From the NCBI GenBank assembly GCA_039619475.1, contig CM077116.1, forward strand, positions 369,486,294-369,550,293: DNA of 64,000 bases. The letters are read 5' to 3'. Below are positions 1 to 12,397 of this stretch, in pieces. Position 1 is the stretch's first letter, and the number at the start of each line of letters is the position of its first letter. The position numbers and the translations under genes are program-made. The notes under the pieces are model-generated. The model was not told the origin of the DNA. It did no database searches and saw only the letters and a list, made by a program, of their open reading frames with translations. This DNA comes from Icerya purchasi (taxonomy: Eukaryota > Arthropoda > Insecta > Hemiptera > Monophlebidae).

Positions 1-2891
1 AGTTTAATTCCTAATCTGTCGATTATTTAAAGCGCAATAATGTAGAGAGAATGGAAAAATATTGGGAATAACTAAGAGTACGGACATGGCAAAAAAAAGC
101 ATACAAAATCTTTTGACCGTTTTTTTTTTTTTTTACGCCGGAATCATAAATACAAAATCGCTTACATACTGATTGCGGCAGTGTATATCTTACAGAGTAA
201 TCTGGTCAGTGATGAACTCGTTGTCCTCAAATGGGGAGGTACGGTACAATATTTTGTTCGTTGCATAACGTAAGATTCTTGATGTACACACGTATTAATG
301 ATGTCCGTTCCGAAAAATACTACCAGATGTAATTCGACCTTATTTAATCTCAGATTCGAGTCATCGGCATTATTAATATAATTGCATTAGTTATCGTGAA
401 ATCGGTTGTTTTAGCGGATTATATTCAATCTACGTAAATCTTTTCATGTCAGTAGACCGCTGAAAAAAATGCAATAGTAACATTATTTCACGAATCGTCT
501 ATCATCGAATAAATATAAATAATACGAATTCTCTGATGTCCGTATAAATGAATGATGAGTTGACCTTCAAATCTGGATCTGTGGAAGCGGAAAAGGTGAA
601 ATACGAAAAGTTAGAATTAAGGAAAATTACGGCGAATCGAATTACAGCAATGCACTTATTCCGGAAAATTAACCTTAAATAGACACCGTGTCTATAGAGT
701 GTTCCTGTCGATTCCCCGGACGTTCGCTATTCAGGATCTGATCGTTGCCCTAGTGATTCAGTTCTCTCTGGAAAGCAACTGACTAACTTTTTCATGGTCA
801 TCACTCGGCTATTTCTCTTCTGTTTCTTCGTTCACTCCCGTCCTCATTCACGATCGCACGCATCCCTCTCAACTTCGACGTAAGGCGTCAATAGCCAGCA
901 ACTGGTTCTCAAGTACCCGCGCATACTCGCCACTTTGGTTTTTTATTATTTCTAGACTCGTCAACTACGGACATCATTACCGAGCGCAAGAGGATTTTGT
1001 TTTCTCTTTATTTTTCATTTACAAAATCGGGGGATTCGAACCAGATACCACCGCTACTAAACCAACACTTACGGTAGCTAGCGGTACTTTTAAAATACCG
1101 GATTATGTTGATCGAATGACAAAAGAATAACGCGGCGGCGAAGAACTAACAATAAGAGGGAATTTTGTTATTTCGATTTCTTATATTCATCTGTAGTGTT
1201 ATCCTTAGTCACTTTCATCTATTACGTTTATTTCACTTTTCTGTTTTATTTGTTTTCTATTTCCGTTAGTTTGACGCAGTCCGCGTATGAATTTATATAC
1301 ATTTCGGGAACCAATCGAAAATGTGCTTCAGGCCAAACGTGCGGTAACACGTGATAGAAAACTAACGAGATGATTATATACGCAAAGGAGGATTTATAAG
1401 CATTTTTTATTCTCGCGGTACTTTTTTCCAACTGAACTTTTTTAACGGAACTTCACCGGCTGAGTTTGGGCTGAGCCGCGGAAAACTCCGAGACCGGATA
1501 GTAGTTACGCTCAGCTGGTACTCACCATAGCGGAGGGTGATTTCCCTTAAGAGTAAGTAGTTGTTACGGACTGACTTTGGTGTAAGACTGCGTCAATACC
1601 GATTTTGGGCCGCCCCGTTTTTTGCAGCGTCGGCTGCGTGCTCGTGGTTAATGGACCAAGAAATTCAGCGCGCTGTGTCGTGAAACTAGTACTCTTCTTC
1701 GCTGTTATGAGTCTCTCCATATCGACGTTTCCTTGTGGGGAAATCATCAGTAATGTTGCGTGAAGCCGTAGTGCAGAGTAAAAGTAGCCTACTCCTTCTT
1801 GTAAATGTAATTCCGACTGCTCACGTAATTTCGTAAATTATTTTCATAAAAAATAACCCGATAAAACTTATCAAACTGTTGCGTGTTAAGTGAAATTTTG
1901 ACTAAAATCGAAATTAATAAATTCATGTAGATTTATTTTAATTTTTCGGAAATGCAAACGTACGTTCCCGAATCGGTTCGCTGTGTACAATTAAATCGGA
2001 AAGTCGGCATGGCCCTTTGATGCGTAAAACAGTTTTATAATGAAGCCGAAGAAGTGGCGTGTAAATTGAATTATTATTATTTTTCTTTTGAATCAGAGTT
2101 TATAACAATTTATAAATGTTACAATTGACCTTAAAATCCGGTTAAGTTTATCGAAATATTAAAAATTAAAATCCTATGACTTTTGCCTTTCAGACATATA
2201 ATTTATATACATTAAGAGTTTTTGGGAAATCGAAATCTTTTTTGAAAGATTTAGCTGCTCGTTGAACTATTTCATTCGAGCACGCTAACTTTTTTTCTTT
2301 TTAAAAGTCCATACGATAATAAAGAATTCGGTGTTAGAACGAGGTACTAACGTTTTCGTACTGATTACACATAACGTTTTATGTAGAGTTTTGGCGTATT
2401 AATTATTTGTAGCGATTTATTAAAATCGACTTTTCCGTAAGGATTTTAGAAAGCGATCATTATCTGAAGGACTGGGTGGTTTTTCTATGGTGAGGTCCGA
2501 AGGGTTGAGTTTTATATACATTTAAAATTACAAATTAAAAAAATTAAAAAAAAGAATAACCCAAAACGTTTCTAGGCATTTATAACGTCCAAAAAAAAAA
2601 AAATAATAATAATAATAAAATAAAACTATAGAGTACAATTAGCCGTTAAAAAAATATATATAAAATTGCACGTTTTATTCGATCTCATTGTCGCATATAA
2701 CGAACACTTTAGGGAATTTACAATGGCGCTAAAATTATGTGTTTTTGGTTGCAATTTAAAATGGGGGAAAAATATACGTGAACTATGGACTTGCGCAAAA
2801 TTTTAACGTTATTCTATGTTATATAAAGTCCTCGGGGATGCCAACCCCGAGATCCTTCTGAACTCGCGGATTTTAATTGATTAAATTCTTA

Positions 2892-2928
<37 letters not shown>

Positions 2929-4171
2929 TATTATTATTCAATTGAAGTTGTAGTTTTTAAATATATAGTTTTATTAATTCCCTATACCTATCGTAATCGA
3001 ACGGCTGACTGCTAAAAACACAATTAATTAATATACCCAAAACGATAAAAACGACAACAATTAATTAAAATGATATAAATTGGTACGTATCGCTGTTTGC
3101 ACAGATACGCAGTCGGAAATTGGGTGGTGCTTCTTTTGATGTAGGCACGGAATCGACTTTGGTTCAATTAGACTATAAAATTTATTACAATTTTTTGCAC
3201 TGTTTATCATAGCGAACTCATTTAATAATTTCACGGATCTGACCAGCGATTATACTAATTTACGCTGCAAATATTGAAGCTATTAGCTCACGAGAATGAT
3301 AAGACAGCGACTTCTTCACGAGGCCCTTCCTAAAGAAGCAACTCCTTCATCAGGGCCTTATAAAAAGTGAGCGCCTGACTTTTAAGATCTTTTAGGCCGA
3401 GACTCTTTGAATCTTTCTTCTTTGGTCTTTTCCGCTACCAATCACCGTCCTTTTTTTACTGATGAGGCGAGTATTTCTCCATCGACCGCTTAGCATTCAT
3501 CCCCGACTGACTAATAGGATCACAGGCACACGCATCTTCCCACTCGCAACACGTTTTCCGAGCTTTTATACATGTACATGCCTATACAATCTTTGTAATA
3601 TTTACAATGTTACGCATTACAAAGTATCAGCGGAAAGTATGGGAAAAATGTATTTTCTCGCATAAATTTTTATAGCAAATATGGATTATAATAAACTAAC
3701 AGAATTTTATACTTTACGGATATACAAAGTTTTGTTTTAATAAAAATTAGGCGACCCTCTGTGTCGTGACTTCTCCGGCCGATCACTTGTTCAATGAGAA
3801 CCTTGCTAATAGTAACGCTTTTCCCCGTAGGCCTTTATTGGTACATTCGATTTGGATTCCTCTCCTCGATGTACATCGAGACAGCGCTATGTAAAGCTTC
3901 ACTAGAGAGAAAATATTACATCCTTTTTACATAATCAATCCGTCTTTAACCTTGTATTTTGTTGATCGTTATAGCAAAGGATTTCTTGGCTCCAAAATAT
4001 TAAGCAATGGACTGGAGTTACAAAAGTAGGAGAATTGTTCCAGATTGAAAGAAATCGAAACGCATTTCGTCATATGGTTGAATCCATGAAAAGTGGTTAA
4101 GAAGAAGAAGATAGCAAACATTAAGGGAAATTGCAAAAACGTTTTCAATGATCAGTTACTTCTTTCCATTT
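1..4171. other. AT-rich non-coding stretch
   Basis: No reading frame here has recognisable protein character; the short open frames (around 60 residues) are what chance gives. A (TTA)n microsatellite lies at about 2892-2938 and an A/TAA-rich run at about 2591-2625. Bases 1440-1760 are more GC-rich than their surroundings and carry a good 5' splice-site match on the minus strand near 1520-1525, but no supporting exon could be made out. Confidence 0.6.
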
Positions 4172-4404
4172 GATTAATATTCGAATATAAAATGAATAGC
4201 ATGTAACACTTTATGAAATAATAATGTTAATATATTTGAAAAATGTATGCTTACACGTTTCGAAACAATAGCTTCATGATCACTGTGATCATGAAGCTAT
4301 TGCTTCGAAACGCGTAAGCATAAATTTTTCAAATTTATTAACATTATTATTTTATAGATGTGTTATATTATGTTGTTCATTTTATAAGCATTCGAAGTAA
4401 TGTG
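4172..4404. repeat. Large foldback palindrome
   Basis: Two arms meet at base 4284 with essentially no loop. The inner arms (4218-4283 and 4285-4350) match at 62 of 66 positions when one is reverse-complemented. Similarity continues with small gaps to about 4172 on the left and 4404 on the right, where both sides share a TTCATTTTATA block and a TTCGAA block. It encodes nothing. It may be a foldback or MITE-type element, or an inverted duplication. No target-site duplication could be assigned with confidence. Confidence 0.85.
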
Positions 4405-5029
4405 TATAACAAAAAACGGCAATATTAATATTGGAATAATTTTCAATTTTTTTTTTTTTTAATCTAATTTTAACGTGAATAATTTAAAATTAGACCGCGA
4501 AAAAGAGAAATCGAAAACTTTTTTAATACGAGACATAGACGTGATAATAAGAAAGCAACAAAAAACGGAACAAAAAGAAGTATTAAAAACGTCGATGCAC
4601 TTCAAACAGTTCAAACTCGTAATAAAATTATATTTTAATTAGTTTATTATTTGTACCGCTTAATTACGTTACAATTAATTAAAAAGAAAACTCGAAATTT
4701 TGTCGCCCAAAGATTTCTTCATTTCAATTAGACGCGCTTCGTTTAATTTACAGGAAGAACACATTATTAACAATAACTTGCCATATAGTAATCCGTTATT
4801 TAATGTTTAATATTACATCGTGAAATCTTAATTTTAATATAATTTTCATTTATTGACTATTTTAAAAAACTTTTGTGTTTGTAAAAATTTTTTATATTTT
4901 AAATTGATTAACAATTAGATTCATTGATATACTGCGGTTTATTTTATTTTGCTTGAAATTTATTAGTTAATGGTGACTATATATTGCAATTTCTGTTTTA
5001 ATTGTAATTCCCTAACTAAATGTGATAAG
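4405..5029. other. AT-rich spacer upstream of the R1-like element
   Basis: Very AT-rich DNA between the foldback palindrome and the R1-like retrotransposon. No coding potential seen. The boundary with the retrotransposon 5' untranslated region is uncertain. Confidence 0.5.
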
Positions 5030-5177
5030 TGATAGTTCGGTCGTGTGTTCATGCGTTTATTGTAATAAACGTTTTCTCGTTAGTTGAATACACGGAATTA
5101 CGTATTTTGTCTTTATCTTTATCTTTCGCGATAGTGTGTAGTTTTGTCTAGTGCGGGCTACGGACGTTAACAGTATT

Positions 5178-6599
5178 ATGGCGGTAACACCGCCTGATAC
5201 AGCCATCGACTTATCAACCCCTCAGCAACTTCCCACACCAACTTTACCAACACATCAACAGCAATCGTCATCAATAATATTACCGTCACCACTATTATCA
5301 GAAGAAACATCTTCATGTATAGGTAAACAAATCCAACAGAAATCAGGTAACAACAATTCACATACTAACTACACAAACAACAATGCTAACAGTTACGCTA
5401 AAACAGCATCAGCTTTTAATTTCCCATCAAAAGAACAAGCAATAGTTTTTAATATACCGAAAGGAATCAATCAAAAAGATTACATTATTAAAATAGGAGA
5501 AATCGTAGAATCTCAAAATTTAAAATATATATCACGAATGTCGCGCGACAGGTTTGCAATATTTTTATCCAGTAAACAATTCGTAGATTATTTAGTAGAC
5601 ACGCACAAAACAATCACAATAAATAACGACGTAATACATATAAGAAGACTAATAAACCCTAAAAAAAGAATAATAATTTCAAATGTATGTCCTTCTATAC
5701 CACACTACATTATAGAAGAAATACTCAAAAAAGACTATAATGTAAACCCAGAAACCCCGATCTCTTTTATAAAGTACGGGATGGGAGAAACGAGAGGATA
5801 CGAGCACTTATTAAATGCCAAACGGCAATTTTTTATAAACCCAGAGGAAATCAAAAAAATCCCTGAAACAGTACTCATACACTACGAAGAAATAACATAC
5901 CGAATATTTCTATCCCCAGACACAGTTTCATGTTTTGTATGTAACGAGAAAGGACATACTAGTAAAAACTGTCTAAACACGATAGAAGACGAAGACATTT
6001 CAAACAACGTAAGTGATAAAATAAATGACAATAAAAATGTAAACGTTGACATCAACTTCCCCACTCTTCCGTTAACGCAACTCTTAAATGGAGCTGCTAA
6101 AAGAGCACTATGAACAAATTCTTCCGAATCAATAATGTCAGGTAATAAATTAAAAAATGAAAAGAAACCCAAAATTAACAATGTATTATTAAACGACCAA
6201 AACGCTAAAACAGATGATGCAGCAGAAACAAAAGAACAGGCAACAATAACATACGACAGCGACCAGTCCATAAAAGCAGATGAAGAAGAAAATGAATCGA
6301 TATTAAAAAAAGAAATATTCAAACCATTAGAAATAAATATTCGGAAAAATGAAGATAAATATCCGCTTTCGTTAAATAATTTTATGTTATTTGTAGGAAT
6401 GTGTAAGGGGAAAAAAGATATTCTTCAGACGGCAAAAGAATTTACGGAAGACATAAATGGCTTAATGAACATGCTAATTGAAAATAAACCTATCCTACAT
6501 AGTAGATCAGCAAAAATTCAGTTCACAAAAATTATCAAAAAATTATCTTATCAATTAAACACTTCCAAAGAACAAAATAATCATATAAATAATACATGA
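5178..6599 (+). pseudogene. Retrotransposon ORF1 (Gag-like, zinc knuckle), one in-frame stop
   Basis: Nucleic-acid-binding Gag-like protein that would coat the retrotransposon RNA. The first ATG in frame is at 5178; the frame is open further upstream from a GTG at 5151, but ATG is the better start. The first 100 residues are rich in Ser, Thr, Asn and Gln. A globular region follows, ending in a single CCHC knuckle (C-x2-C-x4-H-x4-C, residues about 252-265, bases 5931-5972). A TGA at 6111-6113 interrupts the frame, yet the same frame resumes at once and runs to 6599 as an acidic, lysine-rich tail of about 150 residues. So the two open segments are one ORF1 of about 470 residues broken by a single stop. 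The resemblance to Gag-like proteins of aphid and other insect LINEs is from memory, not a search. The final TGA overlaps the ORF2 start. Confidence 0.8.
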
Positions 6600-9500
6600 T
6601 GAAAGGTAATTTAAATATATTATTACTTAATGTGGGCAGAACCAAAATTCAACAGTACGAAATATTAACAAATAGTGAACAAGACTTAATAATAATACCG
6701 GAACCGTATATTTACAAAAACAAACTATATGGAATAAACAATGAACAGTATGAAATAACACAGCCGAATATTGCAATAGCCTATAATAAAAATATAAACT
6801 TGTCAATAATAGGAACAACTCAAAATATCATTTCAATTAAAATAGGAAATTATATTTTATTTGCGTCCTACTTTTCCTCTAATGAAAGTATAGATCCACA
6901 CATTCTTATAATTAACCATTTAATCACACAATTTCAGGAATTAAAACCGATACTGTTAGGTGATTTTAATGTTAGATCAACGATATATGAAAATTTAAAC
7001 AATATAAACTATAATACGAAAAGAGCAGAAAAATTCGAAGAATTCCTATTTGCCAATGATCTAAGCGTTTGTAATCCTTATAACATAAAAACTTTTAACA
7101 ATCACAATGGGAGCAGTGTAATTGATCTTATAATTGTCCACGAAACAATCAGCCAGGACATTAGAAATATAAAAATATTACCTTCTTCAGTAACGCAACA
7201 CTTAACAATATGTCTGCAACTCGCAATAAGGAAAGATAGTAAATCACTAAATAAAAATACACTAACAGTTGACTATGAGATCTTTCAAAAACAAATTATC
7301 AATGCTCTACCTCAAATAAAACAAAAAATAGAACACATTGAAAAAGTAACTAAAAAAGAAGATTTAGAGAACGAAATCATAGAATTTACAAACATAATAA
7401 AAGTACTAATCCACAATTCACTTACAAAAGCAAAAATTCGCGACACACCTTATTGGAATGGAAAATTAGAAAGCTTTAAAAAGATACTGAAAAAACTACA
7501 AAGGAGACTATACAAAAGCAAAAATAAAACCAATAATAAAGTGGAATCATTAAGGATTAAAATTAGAAAACTGAAAAAAGAATACAATGAAGAACTGCAG
7601 ACATCAAAGCATGAAAAATGGAAAGAACTGATTAATTCTTCGACAATCTGGGGCAAGCCGTATAAAATCTGTATGGACAAAACCAAACAAAGAGTAGACA
7701 TGCCTGCTTTTAATGTCGGTGGATGCATCGTACACGATAACATTGAAAAACATAAAATAATTTTTGCTGAATTATTTCCAAACCGAACACTTAAGTTGCA
7801 ACCGACTCAGCCAGATAAAACTCTTCAAATATATGAAAACGAATTAACTACAATAATCAAAAAAACTGAACAATAGGAAAGCCAATGGACACGATCAAAT
7901 TTCTAACAAGATGATTAAACTTCTTCACAAAGTAGACGAAAAAATATTTAAATCTATTTACCAAAAATGTATCGAACTAAATTATTTCCCAAACGTCTGG
8001 AAACAAGGAAAAATTAAAATAATAAACAAACCTGGAAAAGATTTAACAAATCCGAAATCATACAGGCCTATAACGCTACTGTCTAGTTTAAGTAAAATAT
8101 ACGAAAAAATAATAAAAAATTTTCTGGATACAGAAATAAAAGAAAAAGCGATTTTAAACGAAAATCAGTTTGGCTTTCTTAAAAACAAATCAACCGAGCT
8201 AGCAATAAAAAAGTTATGCGATTACATTGAAAAATATAAAAAACAAACAAGACATACGTTACTAATCAGCTTTGACATATCCGGAGCATTTGATCAAATA
8301 AAAGTTGATGAAATCTTAAAAATAATGAATAGAAAAAATATATCTGGTACAATACAAACTATAATTCGTAACTACTTAACAGATAGAAGAATCGGTTTAT
8401 TTAATCAAGAAAACAAAATCCTATACAACAGGAGTGTCAACTCTGGAGTACCACAAGGTTCGGTTCTAGGGCCAGTACTCTTCAACATAGCAATGAGCGA
8501 AGTTCATAATTTGCATTTCAGTCAACACTGCAATATGATAAGCTACGCAGACGATATAATGTTAGTCTGAGGAATTAATAAAAAGGACGAAGTTCACAAT
8601 ATAAATGAAACAATAAAAAAATTGAGTAAAAACATTCAAAACTTAGGCTTACAATTCAACATAAATAAAACCCAAGCACTACTAATAAGTAGAAAACAAG
8701 ACAGGGAAGAAATGATACACTGCATTGAACAGCACTTATACATAAAGATAAAGATAAAATAAAAATAGTAAAAGAAATAAAATACTTGGGAATAATCATA
8801 GACACAAATTTAAATTTTGGAAAACACATCGAATTCATAATAGACAAGATTAAAAATATTGTATTTCAAATTAAGATCACTATATTCAAATATGTTCGGT
8901 TTCAAATATAAAGATAGAATAGTACTCCATAAAGAGACATTTTTGAATCAATAACAGAATACTGCTCTACAGTATATTTTCCAGTTTTACGAGAAAAAGA
9001 CAAGAATAAGCTGTTAAAATTACAAAGGAAAATATGAATAGGAACAATCTCTGGTTATCGCACAATATCGTATACTTCAGTCAACATCATAGCAGGAATA
9101 ATACCTATAGACTTAAAGTTAGAAACTGTAAACCAAATCAAAACATGGAAACAAAAAGAAAAAATTTTCGACAAAAAAACGTTACGAAAACAAATCAATA
9201 AAATTAATTCAAGTAGTATACGACTTTGGCAACTCCGATGTGATAAATCAAAAACTGGAAGAGTAACACGGGAAATAGTACCAAACTTAGAAGAAAGACT
9301 ACAAATGAAACATTTTTATACCGATTATAACTTCACTCAATTTTTAACCGGACATGGAAATAATGGTGTCTATATGAAACGATTTAAAATTGCTGAAACA
9401 GACATCTGTATTAGACTGTAAAGAGAAAACAGACGATTGCTTTCATTCGATTTTCGAATGCAATAAGTTTAAAAACGAAAGAGAAAAACGGAAAATAATA

Positions 9501-9602
9501 AAAAAACCAATAACCGAAATACATAAAAAAAACTTTTTTAATTTGATCAGCTTTGTCAACCATGTAATGAATAACAAAACAAAACACATCAACAACAAAT
9601 AA
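6596..9602 (+). pseudogene. Retrotransposon ORF2: endonuclease + reverse transcriptase, frameshifted
   Basis: The enzyme would nick target DNA and reverse-transcribe the element RNA. The start ATG at 6596 overlaps the ORF1 stop in an ATGA arrangement. The N-terminal APE-like endonuclease (6596 to about 7250) shows a GDFN motif at 6958-6978 and a VIDLII block, although the usual SDH near its end reads TQH. A basic linker follows. A frame change occurs at the A-run around 7860-7870; RT then continues with YRPI, FDISGAFD (about 8270-8294), GVPQGS and the catalytic YADD (8544-8555). A TGA at 8568, a frame change near 8755 and further lesions, including a TGA at 9035, break the thumb region (YLG at about 8785). 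FLTGHG lies near 9340, and a C-x-H-type cluster (CFHSIFEC) closes the protein before the TAA at 9600. Damage is modest, suggesting a fairly recent insertion. Confidence 0.85.
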
Positions 9603-9654
9603 TAACAGTAACAATCAGAAACTCTGGCTGAAAAACCGCAAGGTACAGTGGAGT

Positions 9655-9697
9655 AAATAAATAAATAAATAAATAAAAAAAAAAAAAAAAAAAAAAA
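9655..9697 (+). repeat. AAAT-repeat and poly-A tail of the R1-like LINE
   Basis: Five or so AAAT units run into about 25 adenines, starting about 50 bases after the ORF2 stop. This is the 3' tail of the retrotransposon and fixes its orientation. Confidence 0.85.
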
Positions 9698-9739
9698 TAT
9701 GCACCATGGAGATGGATTGCAATATCTGAAACTATAGTC

Positions 9740-9853
9740 CGTTCAACGAAAATGTGCCGCCGTTGGAAAAAGTCGATATAAATCGATATTTTTTATCCAA
9801 TAAATATCGATTTGTATCGACTTTTTCCATCGGCGGCACATTTTCATTGAACG
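9740..9853. repeat. 114-bp hairpin (51-bp arms, 12-base loop)
   Basis: The left arm 9740-9790 and right arm 9803-9853 match at 48 of 51 positions after reverse-complementing, with a short AT-rich loop. The arms contain the mirrored block GTGCCGCCG and two ATCGATA-type motifs. It lies 42 bases after the poly-A tail of the R1-like LINE and has no coding capacity. It could be a tiny MITE or a hairpin-RNA source. No target duplication was identified with certainty. Confidence 0.85.
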
Positions 9854-12363
9854 TTTTTATATAGTTTTATATTTATATTTTTAAATTATATCATTGTATT
9901 TTTACTGTTTACTCTAGTTTATTCATTTCAATTCAATTTTAACACAATAGTATGGATGACAGTCTCGTATTAATATAATATATTTGATCCATCGTTATTG
10001 AGCAGATGTTATTGATTAGCGAAACTTTTTGAAATATTTACTAATGGCCATTTGTTTTCACTATTCTTCCGATTTCCAGAAAGTATTTTAACTATTGTCG
10101 TCTACTCGTTATGACCTTTACAATATGTTTCTATTTTTCTCTTTTTTCCCCCACTGTCTTTTATCATTCTTTTTCACATTTATGTGTGTACGCTTGCGCT
10201 CATAGTAAGGACAGAGCTGTCTTTTCAGTGTTTTAACCAAATCTCCACAAATTAGTATTTTATTCGATACCGGACAGATTTTTTTCTTCTCGCCGACTAT
10301 GGTCTGGACTAACGTGGAATTCCTTAACATGCCTTAACTGATTTATCTTAATTCTCGTCAAACTTCACACTCACGATTTAAAGATAGCTGCGGTTTTTTT
10401 GATTTAGAATTTTTTTCTATTTTCAATAATAACGGCGTCGCGAGTATTGCAAACAGATGATGAATGCAACTAGTAATAGTTTAACGTTCAATGCACGGGG
10501 CTTTAGTAACACTTCATGTTGTTCTCGCCTAGCTGGGTGGGATGAAAAATCATCTGGTGCGGACTTCTCTACTTAAGTTTAAATCAGTTTCACCGAACTT
10601 TCATAAAACTCGTGAGGTATATAAACAGCCAGATACGATTAGTAATTGCAGTAAACGCGAGAGTTCTCACTAATTGTAAGAAGCGCCTTATCTTGAAACA
10701 AGAAATATTCTAAATATATATAATAATATGTGTAATAATATTGTCAAAGTTGCTTAAATTTTTGATATTTAATGCACCGCTGTCTGCAAATATTCTTGAA
10801 GAGAAATGGAACGTGCCCATTTCTAGTAGCATAAAATTTGCCCGGCCCAAAAATAGAAACTTCTCAAGGGCAATCGTTCCAGAATTTCTGTCCGGCGGTC
10901 CCTTCATGACGCTGTTGTAAAGGCCGTTTTATAGAGAGACCCTGCGCGTCGGTAATGCACGCCGCCATTACGTCTGCAATGTGCATGCGCGTCTCGAACG
11001 ATATGGAAACATTTGCTCCGTTTGATTTGGGAAGCTTTTATTATTATTATTATTATTATCGAGTCGACTGCCGGAATTTTATCCGTTATTTACTGGCCAT
11101 ACGAACTGGCTGATGGAATTTAAACGGATTATACAATTAAAAAAGGAATAATTTTTATTCTTTCGGTTTTTTTTACAATACACCTCGGAATAGCGTGTGA
11201 TTAATTTTTGCAAAAACTAATCAGACCTACGCGGTTACACGTGCCACAGATGACATACGCGTTTTGCGTCATTTTCGAGAAAATGCAACCGCTTCGTATG
11301 GTAAAAGAAAAAAAAAAGAAAAAAAGACGGGCAGCCTCGATTTGAAAAGAGGTGAGCATACTTCGCCATTAAGTGGCCCACAGCCTTTCAGACTGGCCGT
11401 GTACGGTTGATTTTTATGTGGTCCGTAACACATTTTGGAAACGGCAGAACTGGGGACATACCGGTTTTAATAGCGAACACTTGTACTCGTTTTTAAAGCC
11501 GTCCGAACGCTTAGAGAGTAATGTGCGCATATGCGTCGGGCCACGCGAACAGTCCAGGTCAACCGAGCAGCACCACGCTAAATTTCCCGCCAAAAAGCGG
11601 GTAAAAAGTCGCGATGCCGACAGTACGGTGTAATTTTGTCATATTCGCCGGAATGAGAACAATGAAATAAATTATGTGGGGAATGCGAGTCGGAGAGGTA
11701 GGTCAGAGATAGGCGCCCGCGTTGAAAGGCCAACAGCGGATTCGCATTCGTAATATAACATATGCCTATGACTGCTCAACTATTTCGAATTCTCTGCCGG
11801 CTTCTGTACCAGTGGCGAGCACCATCAATGGAACAGCGTCGACCCCGGACGTATTTGCAAATACGTGTACGTTTTATTATAGAAGGACGTAGGAAAAACG
11901 GGTAGTACAGCGAAATAAATTTAACCTCAAAAAAGAACAAAAAAAAAAAAAAAAAAAAACAAAACAAAACAACAAAAAAAAAGGCGGGAAAAAAGCACCC
12001 CTAGGAAAGAACGTTCAGCGTAAAAGTAGCGTCGCTGGCGGTCGACTGAAGTGGCACAGAGAGGGTACTTTGAACGGGGTCGGTATTCCATCATTCCTTT
12101 TACTATTATTACTAGAATTTTGCGAAATCTACTATTCAATGCAAACTTAATGAAATCTCTTTTCATTTTTTGAATATCAACTACCTTCCTCTTCATTGCA
12201 TGTCGTCAACGACGCGACGCTGCTATTTTCACAGGCTGATTACAGTCGTCGACAGGGGCGGCGGTAGCTCAGTTGCTGACGACGAGGAAATATTTAAATT
12301 TTTACACGCATCCCCATCTTGTCAATCATGTCCTCTACAAACTACACACTCGAAGGCAGTGCG

Positions 12364-12397
<34 letters not shown>

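Larger units (their letters stand above)
5030..9697 (+). mobile_element. R1-group non-LTR retrotransposon, near full length
   Basis: A LINE that moved by target-primed reverse transcription. The order is: probable 5' untranslated region (start near 5030 is a guess), ORF1 with one CCHC zinc knuckle, ORF2 with APE-type endonuclease, reverse transcriptase and a C-terminal Cys/His motif, a short 3' untranslated region, then an AAAT-repeat plus poly-A tail ending at 9697. The ORF2 C-terminal block with FLTGHG is characteristic of the R1/TRAS/SART group as I know it; there is no RNase H domain. Unlike classical R1 it is not in rDNA, and no telomeric repeat flanks it. Both frames carry stops or frameshifts, so it is probably non-autonomous now, but it is the best-preserved element in the window. 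No convincing target-site duplication was found. Confidence 0.85.

Noticed and set aside
1021..1085. Exact B-box-like GGTTCGAATCCC on the minus strand at 1030-1042
   Set aside because: The T stem does not pair and no A box or acceptor stem sits at tRNA distance, so neither a tRNA gene nor a SINE could be supported.
1515..1747. Minus-strand splice donor match (GTGAGT) next to a 66-residue frame
   Set aside because: The frame stops before the donor and no convincing acceptor-bounded exon could be read; one donor match is expected by chance.
5176..9614. Minus-strand frames across the R1-like element (for example 5882-6322 and 7450-7743)
   Set aside because: Shadows of the plus-strand ORF1 and ORF2; composition is the complement of Lys/Asn/Ile-rich coding.
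12250..12300. TAGCTCAGTTGCTGACG near 12262, similar to a tRNA A box
   Set aside because: No B box or acceptor pairing at the expected distance.
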